Source: an uncultured Lachnospiraceae bacterium
GTDB lineage: Bacteria; Bacillota; Clostridia; Lachnospirales; Lachnospiraceae
NCBI GenBank assembly: GCA_902799015.1
Contig: CADBZI010000027.1
Location: 1 to 41,179, forward strand
Direction of reading: 5' to 3'
Length of the DNA stretch: 41,179 nucleotides
Shown: positions 36,126 to 41,179 of the stretch, in pieces
Layout of the letters: each line of letters starts with the position of its first letter
Numbering within the stretch: the first letter of the stretch is position 1
Made by a program: the position numbers and the translations under genes
Notes under the pieces: model-generated
What the model was told of the DNA's origin: nothing
The model's database searches: none
What the model saw: the letters and a program-made list of their open reading frames with translations, nothing else

Positions 36126-36444
36126 GGATATCCTCCTATTTATAACGGCTCTATACGGTCAAACGGAATGCTACGCACTGTGTTATTCCGGACAGCATAA
36201 AAATCTGTTAATCTCTGGCATAAAAGTTCTTCCTGCAATTCAATTGTTTTCTCAATCATAGTATAGCGCAAATAATAATAAGCCACAAATGAACAGGAGA
36301 ATCTTATCGTATTCGGAATGGACATTTGGCAACCATCAATAAGTTGCGAAAAAATGATATATTGTGACTTGAAACATTTTATCCTCCCACTGCGTTCAGA
36401 TAGATGAAGACGTCTTCTGGAAAATGCAATAATGGAGTCAGTGT
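36126..36444. other. Gap between the PIN module and the chimeric sigma gene
   Basis: 319 bp, AT-rich. It holds the TA promoter and, past it, a minus-strand frame whose last 39 codons (MIEKTIELQEELLCQRL and onward) look protein-like, but its only ATG lies directly on the -10 box, so it is unlikely to be translated. No ribosome-binding site or second gene is supported. Confidence 0.4.
36260..36288 (-). promoter_or_regulatory. Promoter of the PIN toxin-antitoxin operon
   Basis: TTGTGG (36283-36288), 17 bp, TATACT (36260-36265) on the minus strand, leaving a leader of about 125 nt before the antitoxin start. Confidence 0.6.
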
Positions 36445-37308
36445 ATGATTGAAGAACAGTACTTGATTCGGCAGATAAAATCCGACAGTCAGAAGGCACT
36501 GGAAACAGTGATCGACAGATATGGTTCTTACGTGAAAGCCATAGCCGCCAATATCATAAAACCGCCGATGACAGATGCAGATCTAGAGGAAGTCGTATCG
36601 GATGTTTTCCTGTCTCTGTGGAATCATCCGGGAGATCCTGGCCGGGGAAGCCTGAAGGGATACCTGGCAGCGACAGCAACGGTCGGTACTGCCTTCGCGT
36701 CAGGCATTTTTGTGATGCATAAACAGCATGCTTCGCCGGGAGAAACAGAAAAACGCAGCGATGTCATTCTTGTGAATGACCAAACGGGAGAGACAGAGAC
36801 TGAGGAATATGTGCTCAGGGATGTGGCGGTTTCATTTACCTTTACCGGTGAGGATACACCAAATGAAGTCTGGGTACATCCAGACTATCTGCCCAAAGAG
36901 CCGGAGCAGCTGAATCAGGATCTTATGATAGAAGGAGAACCGGGCTGGTATCAATACCTTTCCGGTGAATCCGGGTTCACGGATCCGATTCCCTGGCAGA
37001 TCAGCGTTCATTATGCATTGGCTGACACAAAGCTTGTCCTGCTTGGTGAGATTGAGACGGAGGCGGAGACTGACTGGGATGGACTGCAGGTGACGGAGAT
37101 AACACTTTCCAGAGCAGAAGGGGTATCGGAGAATTATGTAATTCTCTTTGACCCGGATGCGGGGTATATGATCATTGTTGCGGGAATGTCGGACATGGGA
37201 GAACTTGAGAAGATCGCCAAAGGGCTTGATATCCGGGTTACCGATACGCCGGTTTCCACCAGCAGGCTATATACAGGATTTTCCACGATTAAGCTGGGAC
37301 GCGGGTAG
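36445..37308 (+). pseudogene. Chimeric gene: ECF sigma factor region 2 fused to an anti-sigma-like domain
   Basis: The 287-residue frame is intact but joins parts of two proteins. Residues 1-76 are the start of an ECF sigma factor: IRQIKSDSQKALETVIDRYG and DADLEEVVSDVFLSLW are region 2, and KGYLAATA should lead into the linker and region 4. Instead, from about residue 79 the frame continues as half a membrane helix (TVGTAFASGIFVMHK) and an outside domain ending IIVAGMSDMGELEKIAKGL, typical of DUF4367-type anti-sigma proteins. A deletion joining an adjacent sigma/anti-sigma pair within repeated Leu-Ala-Ala-Thr-Ala coding sequence is the simplest reading. Sigma region 4, needed for -35 recognition, is missing, so sigma function is lost or altered. 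Confidence 0.8.
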
Positions 37309-37379
37309 GGGTATGACTACAGTTTCGTGCCGTTCATCATGAAGTATGTAAAACTTTGAGAGCAGAAAAGCAGCAAGTA

Positions 37380-37408
37380 TTGCAATCCGATATACATTTT
37401 TCTATAAT
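37380..37408 (+). promoter_or_regulatory. Promoter of the RelB/RelE module
   Basis: TTGCAA (37380-37385), 17 bp, TATAAT (37403-37408), followed by AAAGGAGG before the ATG at 37430. Confidence 0.82.
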
Positions 37409-37429
37409 GATGGGAAAGGAGGTTCAGAT

Positions 37430-37741
37430 ATGGCTGTTAAATCTGCAAATGTAATCGCCCGGGTTGAACCGGAGATTAAAGAGAAAGCTGAGGATATCAT
37501 GGGAAGGCTTGGAATCCCTGCCTCGACTGCTATTAACATGTTTTACAGACAGATTATTCTTTGGAATGGAATGCCCTTCCGCCCAACTATTCCCATGGAC
37601 CATCCCCTCTCAATGGATACAATGACTAAAGAAGAATTTGATCTCCGGATGAAAGAAGGTTTGAGGCAAGCAAAGTCTGGACAATCAAGTCCTGTAGATG
37701 AAGTGTTTGATCGGGTTATTGGAGAGATCGCAAATGACTGA
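37430..37741 (+). CDS. RelB/DinJ-family antitoxin
   Basis: A 103-residue antitoxin. The N-terminal ribbon-helix-helix is clear: VIARVEPEIKEKAEDIMGRLG and STAINMFYRQII, followed by a Pro-rich hinge and an acidic C-terminal toxin-binding part. As in the family, it should bind its own promoter and neutralise the toxin. It overlaps the toxin start by eight bases. Confidence 0.92.
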   Translation: MAVKSANVIARVEPEIKEKAEDIMGRLGIPASTAINMFYRQIILWNGMPFRPTIPMDHPLSMDTMTKEEFDLRMKEGLRQAKSGQSSPVDEVFDRVIGEIAND

Positions 37742-38069
37742 GCATTATGAAGTCAGGATTACGGAGCATGCGGAAGAAGCAATGCATGTAATAGCCAGAT
37801 ATATAGCTTTTGAATTGCTAGATCCCCAAGCTGCAATGAATCTTCTGTATAACCTGCGGGATAGAATCAGGAAATTGTCAGAGATGCCTCAGAGAATCAA
37901 GCCAATCAATGAGGAACCATGGGGAAGTGAAGGCATGCGAAAAGTGCTCGTTCATAATTACTACGTATACTTCTGGATTGATGAGGATAATTGTTTAGTC
38001 CAGGTGACAGATGTTATTTACCATGGACGAGATCAGAAAGATCAGCTTAAGAACATGCCCCTGCAATGA
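37734..38069 (+). CDS. RelE/ParE-superfamily toxin
   Basis: A 111-residue toxin of the RelE/ParE fold. It has YEVRITEHAEEAMHVIARYI at the start, the central RIRKLSEMPQRIKP stretch, and the C-terminal KVLVHNYYVYFWIDED and VIYHGRDQKDQL pattern (a 'Y-H-x-x-R-D' end). Whether it cleaves mRNA on ribosomes (RelE type) or inhibits gyrase (ParE type) cannot be told. The start at 37734 follows GGAGAGATCGCAA; the longer frame begins inside relB. A long hairpin (38102-38135) follows. Confidence 0.9.
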   Translation: MTEHYEVRITEHAEEAMHVIARYIAFELLDPQAAMNLLYNLRDRIRKLSEMPQRIKPINEEPWGSEGMRKVLVHNYYVYFWIDEDNCLVQVTDVIYHGRDQKDQLKNMPLQ

Positions 38070-38101
38070 GTTATCGTAGTAACTCAAATCTGTGGGAGTA
38101 T

Positions 38102-38135
38102 AAAGAAAAGGATCGCATACGCGGTCCTTTTCTTT
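38102..38135 (+). terminator. Terminator of the RelB/RelE module
   Basis: A 15-bp stem with one G-T pair (38102-38116 with 38121-38135, loop ATAC) whose 3' arm ends in TTTTCTTT. It lies about 30 bp past the toxin stop. Confidence 0.78.
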
Positions 38136-38215
38136 CAGTAGCGGAGAGGAGATTCGAACTCTATTCCAATGTCCGCAAATCCGCATGGTTGACAGTTTTT
38201 TAGGTGCTCTTAGGT
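38136..38215 (-). other. tRNA-like/att-like block, right copy
   Basis: The sequence starting TCAGTAGCGGAGAGG, then GATTCGAAC, then TCCGCAAATCCGCATGGTTG closely follows the left copy at 35371 in order and spacing and is on the same strand. The 5' acceptor-like half is absent, so it cannot fold as the left copy does. It marks the right end of the toxin-antitoxin islet. Confidence 0.5.
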
Positions 38216-38307
38216 GAGCCAGCGTAAGCCAATTTTGCAAATGAGAAAGCCCTAGACTGAAGCCGCATGTTTTTTTCCTCGGTAACAGTCCTAAGTTTTA
38301 TGATAAT

Positions 38308-38338
38308 GCAGATGAGGGACGGGCTGTCCCTCATCTGC
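38308..38338 (-). terminator. Hairpin after the repetitive surface protein
   Basis: A perfect 13-bp stem (GCAGATGAGGGAC, 38308-38320, with 38326-38338) and a 5-nt loop, directly past the stop at 38345. The following bases are AT-rich (ATTATCATAAAA) but not a pure T run. Confidence 0.7.
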
Positions 38339-38344
38339 TGTGCA

Positions 38345-39520
38345 TTATTTCGTCCTAAATGCTTTTACTTTACTCCAGTTCGAGTATCCACCTGCGCCGT
38401 CCGTATATCGGACACGTACATAGTATGCTGTCTTCGGCTGAAGTCCCTTCAGAACCAGCTTCGTCTTCTTTTTACCAAGAGATACTTTGACTGTATTTTC
38501 CGCAGGGAAGCCTGGCTCCGTACTGTATTGCAGTTCAATTCCATGAATCTGTGCCAGCAGGGCTTTTGTCTTCTTAGACTTCTTAATCTTCTTCCAGGAT
38601 ACTGTAACCTTGTTCTTTTTGGCCTTCGCCTTGACGGATGCAGGAGCCTTCGGAATTGTGATGGATTCCACTATCACCGCCGGGCTCTGCTGTGGCTGCG
38701 GTGCCGGTTGTGCTGCAGGCTGCTGTGCCGGCTGTGATGACGGCTGCTGCATCGACTGTGATGACGGCTGCACAACAGGCTTCGTTGAAGGTGCCGGATT
38801 CGTCTGTGGCGCAGCTGGCTTCTCCTTGATCACAAAGGTGCCTGATGCAGATTCCCCGGACAGGTTTCCATTTCCGGAAGGCTTCACCAGAATCGAAGCG
38901 GTACCTGCTGCGATATTGTTGGAGTATTCTAAGGTATAATCCTCCGCGGGGAGAACCCTCCCGTTCAGTTTTACTGTTACTGCCGGTCTGAGTTCCGATC
39001 CGGTCCAGGTCTGATCCGGCGCGGAAACTATGACGGTGCTGATATCAGCCGGTAAGATATTTATAGCTGTCTCTTTCTCACCGGTATAATTTCCGCAGCC
39101 AACCACCTTCACAGCAGGCTGTCCTGTCTTCGTATAGTCTTGTCCTGGGTCATAGGAGACCGTATAATCTGTTGTTTCCTGCAGCTCAGCGCCATTCAAG
39201 TGCACTGAAAGAACAGCTGTCACCGGTGCTCCCGTATAGATACACGCCTGAGGCGTTATCTCAGCTTCCGTCAAGTCTGCCCTTATCGTAAATACCTGCT
39301 CCGCAGTCCCGGTATAATTCCCCTTTCCGGTTACTCTGACAGAATATGTTCCGGGATTGGTATAGCCTGAAGTATCCGGATATGACACTTCATAGTCTGT
39401 TCCCCCGATAAGCGTTCTTCCACTCAATTCTACGGATGTTACTCCCGGTTTCTGCACTGCAGCATTGTATACAAGTTCTTCCTTTTGCAGTGGGTTTCTG
39501 CACTGCAGCATTGTATACAA
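38345..39520 (-). CDS. Repetitive surface-type protein, C-terminal part (frameshifted)
   Basis: This frame carries the rear part of the protein split at 39447-39538. Its apparent ATG at 39520 is not a real start: the first residues are out-of-frame reading of the duplicated 46 bp, and true homology begins at QKEELVYNAAVQKPG. It contains about two and a half MBG-like domains (each with Y-T-G and N-A-G-T style motifs), then a Pro/Gln/Ser linker (repeats of QPSSQ and QPAAQ), and a C-terminal fibronectin type III domain with WKKI and YYVRVRY signatures. No LPxTG or membrane anchor follows. Such proteins are usually exported and bind surfaces or glycans. Confidence 0.8.
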   Translation of the reverse strand: MYTMLQCRNPLQKEELVYNAAVQKPGVTSVELSGRTLIGGTDYEVSYPDTSGYTNPGTYSVRVTGKGNYTGTAEQVFTIRADLTEAEITPQACIYTGAPVTAVLSVHLNGAELQETTDYTVSYDPGQDYTKTGQPAVKVVGCGNYTGEKETAINILPADISTVIVSAPDQTWTGSELRPAVTVKLNGRVLPAEDYTLEYSNNIAAGTASILVKPSGNGNLSGESASGTFVIKEKPAAPQTNPAPSTKPVVQPSSQSMQQPSSQPAQQPAAQPAPQPQQSPAVIVESITIPKAPASVKAKAKKNKVTVSWKKIKKSKKTKALLAQIHGIELQYSTEPGFPAENTVKVSLGKKKTKLVLKGLQPKTAYYVRVRYTDGAGGYSNWSKVKAFRTK

Positions 39521-41179
39521 GTTCTTCCTTTTGCAGTGTTATTACGGCGTCTTCAGAAATATCCGCAGGTTTGATTTCAAAGGACAATGCCGTCGAAGTT
39601 CCGGTCAGGTTACCGTCTTCTTTCGCTTTCGCAATAACAGAACCATTGGTTCCGGCATTCTCATTGTTGGAATACATTTCTTCATAATCTGCCTCCGGCA
39701 ATACGATCCCATTCAGACTGACCGTTATAGCCGGTTCAATCAATTCTCCGGTGTAGGTATATACTGCGGATGAATCTTTGAATGAAACCAACACATCATC
39801 CATAGACGCACGATTTACTTTGAATGTACCTGTGACAGTTCCTTTATAATTTCCTTTTCCGGTCACAGTAATGATATGATCGCCTGCGTTTGTCGCTTCC
39901 TCTGGTGTGAAAGAGAAGTCTCTTCCGTTTTGCAATTCTTTTCCATCCTTAGACACTGTCACAATTGGCATCAGTTTCTGACTGCTGTAGGTTTGATCCG
40001 GAATCGAAACCTGAAAACTATCAATTGGTGCCGGTTTGATCTCAAAGGTTTTAGATACTGAATTCTTGTAGTTTCCTTTTCCGGTAACCGTTATGACAGC
40101 AGTTCCGACATTTATGTTGTTAACGTATTCAACTGTATAATCATCAGCAGTCAGAGAAAGACCTCCTGTTGTAACGATCTGTGCGATCGTCGGTTCAAAT
40201 GCAGATCCTGTATATACATAGCCGCCTTCGGGCAATGACAGCCTCACAGCAGCGCCGTCCAACGATGCCGGCTGAATATCGTACTCCTCATTCGCTGATC
40301 CAGTCAGGTTGCCGCCCGCTGCCGTGATCGTGGCTAAGGCTGATCCGGCATTGATGGATTCCGTAGAAACACTGAAGTTGTCTGACGCAATTTCATTCCC
40401 ATCAATTTTGATCGATACCGCGGGAGCGATAGCCGTTCCGGTATAGGTAGTATTGGAAACCTCGATGGTCACTTGATCAGAGCCCAGCGAAACCGCCTGA
40501 ATGTTAAATGTTGCAGATGCAGCGTCTTTATAATTACCGCCCTCTGCCGCAGTTATGGTCACTTGTCCCTCTCCGGCTTCCACATTAGATCCATAAGATA
40601 CTGTATATTCCTCAGGTCTCAGTGTCAGATCCCCGATCGATACAGACGATACTTCCGGTTTCTGCTGTTTTCCATTGTAATATACGTCGCTGCTCTGCAA
40701 GGTTACCTGCGCATTTGTGATAGACCGCGGAAGAATTGTAAATGTTTGTTCTTTTGAACCCGAAAGCACACTGCCCGAAGCTGCAGTGACTGTCACCTTT
40801 CCGGTTCCTGCATTCTGATTATCCTGGCAGGAAACCGTATAGTTATTGTTCGAAACAACGCTTCCACTGATCTTGACAGTCACAGCAGGTTCAATAGCCA
40901 TTCCGGAATAGTCGTAAGTATCCTTCCCAAGTTCAATCACTACTTCCTCAGAATCTAATGGTGCAGGAATAATAGCGAAAGAAGTGTTCTTTACGCCGGT
41001 ATAATTCCCCTTTCCGGTTACTCTGACAGAATATGTTCCGGGGTTGATATAATCTGAAGTATCCGGATGTGACACTACAAAGTCTGTTCCCCCGATAAGC
41101 GTTCTTCCACTCAATTCTACGGATGTTACTCCCGGTTTCTGCACTGCAGCATTGTATACAAGTTCTTCCTTTTGCAGTG
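39390..41179 (-). CDS. Repetitive surface-type protein, upstream part (5' end outside window)
   Basis: The frame is open from the window edge, so the start lies beyond 41179; the GTG at 41144 is internal. It encodes about seven MBG-like domains of 75-85 residues, each with a Y-x-G-x-A/E-x-x-P-x-V-x-V opening, a N-x-G-T turn and a closing T-F-x-I-x-P-A. The last true residues are ITLQKEELVYNAAVQKP. It then runs out of frame and stops at 39390 because of the 46-bp duplication. With one copy of the duplication removed the frame joins exactly to the 38345 part. Confidence 0.8.
   Translation of the reverse strand, partial: LQKEELVYNAAVQKPGVTSVELSGRTLIGGTDFVVSHPDTSDYINPGTYSVRVTGKGNYTGVKNTSFAIIPAPLDSEEVVIELGKDTYDYSGMAIEPAVTVKISGSVVSNNNYTVSCQDNQNAGTGKVTVTAASGSVLSGSKEQTFTILPRSITNAQVTLQSSDVYYNGKQQKPEVSSVSIGDLTLRPEEYTVSYGSNVEAGEGQVTITAAEGGNYKDAASATFNIQAVSLGSDQVTIEVSNTTYTGTAIAPAVSIKIDGNEIASDNFSVSTESINAGSALATITAAGGNLTGSANEEYDIQPASLDGAAVRLSLPEGGYVYTGSAFEPTIAQIVTTGGLSLTADDYTVEYVNNINVGTAVITVTGKGNYKNSVSKTFEIKPAPIDSFQVSIPDQTYSSQKLMPIVTVSKDGKELQNGRDFSFTPEEATNAGDHIITVTGKGNYKGTVTGTFKVNRASMDDVLVSFKDSSAVYTYTGELIEPAITVSLNGIVLPEADYEEMYSNNENAGTNGSVIAKAKEDGNLTGTSTALSFEIKPADISEDAVITLQKEELVYNAAVQKPTAKGRTCIQCCSAETGSNIRRIEWKNAYRGNRL
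39447..39538 (-). repeat. 46-bp tandem duplication that breaks the reading frame
   Basis: 39447-39492 and 39493-39538 are identical 46-bp units. Since 46 is not a multiple of three, the second copy shifts the frame. A third identical copy forms the last 46 bases of the window (41134-41179). Confidence 0.95.
41081..41179 (-). repeat. 99-bp exact repeat of 39394-39492
   Basis: The last 99 bases are identical to 39394-39492, and the similarity continues with a few changes to about 40995 (matching from about 39309). It reflects recent duplication of an MBG-like module within the gene. The window ends exactly where the identity ends. Confidence 0.92.

Noticed and set aside
36140-36499. 119-codon minus-strand frame upstream of the PIN module
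   Set aside because: It overlaps the start of the chimeric sigma gene and the TA promoter and lacks a ribosome-binding site; only the last 39 codons look protein-like.

Overview
The window looks like one chromosomal segment from an anaerobic Firmicute of class Clostridia, most likely family Lachnospiraceae. The support is the gene order yifB-dprA-topA-codY, a CIRCE-controlled groES-groEL operon, cysS-mrnC-rlmB followed by secG, a butyrate kinase, and small membrane proteins of a kind typical of that family. I infer family level only; species cannot be told from the sequence.

Layout. (1) 1-3946 is the edge of a decayed integrated element. It holds tandem 24-bp repeats at the left border, a small hypothetical gene, a relic in which a broken manganese-dependent pyrophosphatase gene runs into a helix-turn-helix gene, a run of palindromic repeats, an SGNH hydrolase and a tyrosine recombinase. 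The recombinase reads towards the 3' end of tRNA-Gly(GCC) at 3947-4018, the probable integration site. (2) 4019-24860 is dense housekeeping sequence, all on the minus strand: a HEAT-methyltransferase fusion, a membrane-anchored amidase, guaB, two membrane proteins, groEL/groES, codY, topA, dprA, yifB, tRNA-Thr, secG, rlmB, mrnC, cysS, ispF and lon. (3) 24990-30717 is a probable operon of a heterodimeric ABC exporter, a zinc-ribbon protein and butyrate kinase. (4) 30946-35148 holds a small unknown gene, a diguanylate cyclase, a MATE transporter and a HAD phosphatase. (5) 35370-38215 is an accessory islet bounded by two similar, directly repeated tRNA-like/att-like sequences; it carries a PIN-type and a RelE/ParE-type toxin-antitoxin pair and a gene that appears to be an ECF sigma factor fused by deletion to the rear half of its anti-sigma factor. 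(6) 38345-41179 is a repetitive surface-type protein, split by a 46-bp tandem duplication and cut by the right edge of the window.

Regulatory sites visible: a perfect CIRCE (HrcA operator) at groES, a second slightly degenerate CIRCE covering the -35 box of lon (so lon probably belongs to the HrcA heat-shock regulon here), and strong -35/-10 promoters in front of guaB, groES, both tRNAs, cysS, lon, both toxin-antitoxin operons and the 30946 gene.

I do not see a complete unknown defence or mobile system. The most unusual items are the recombination chimeras (pyrophosphatase/HTH, sigma/anti-sigma), the att-bounded toxin-antitoxin islet, the second CIRCE at lon, and two separate 46-bp tandem duplications, one of which breaks a surface-protein gene. 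All promoters and sites were found by eye against consensus, and family assignments are from recognised motifs, not database searches.
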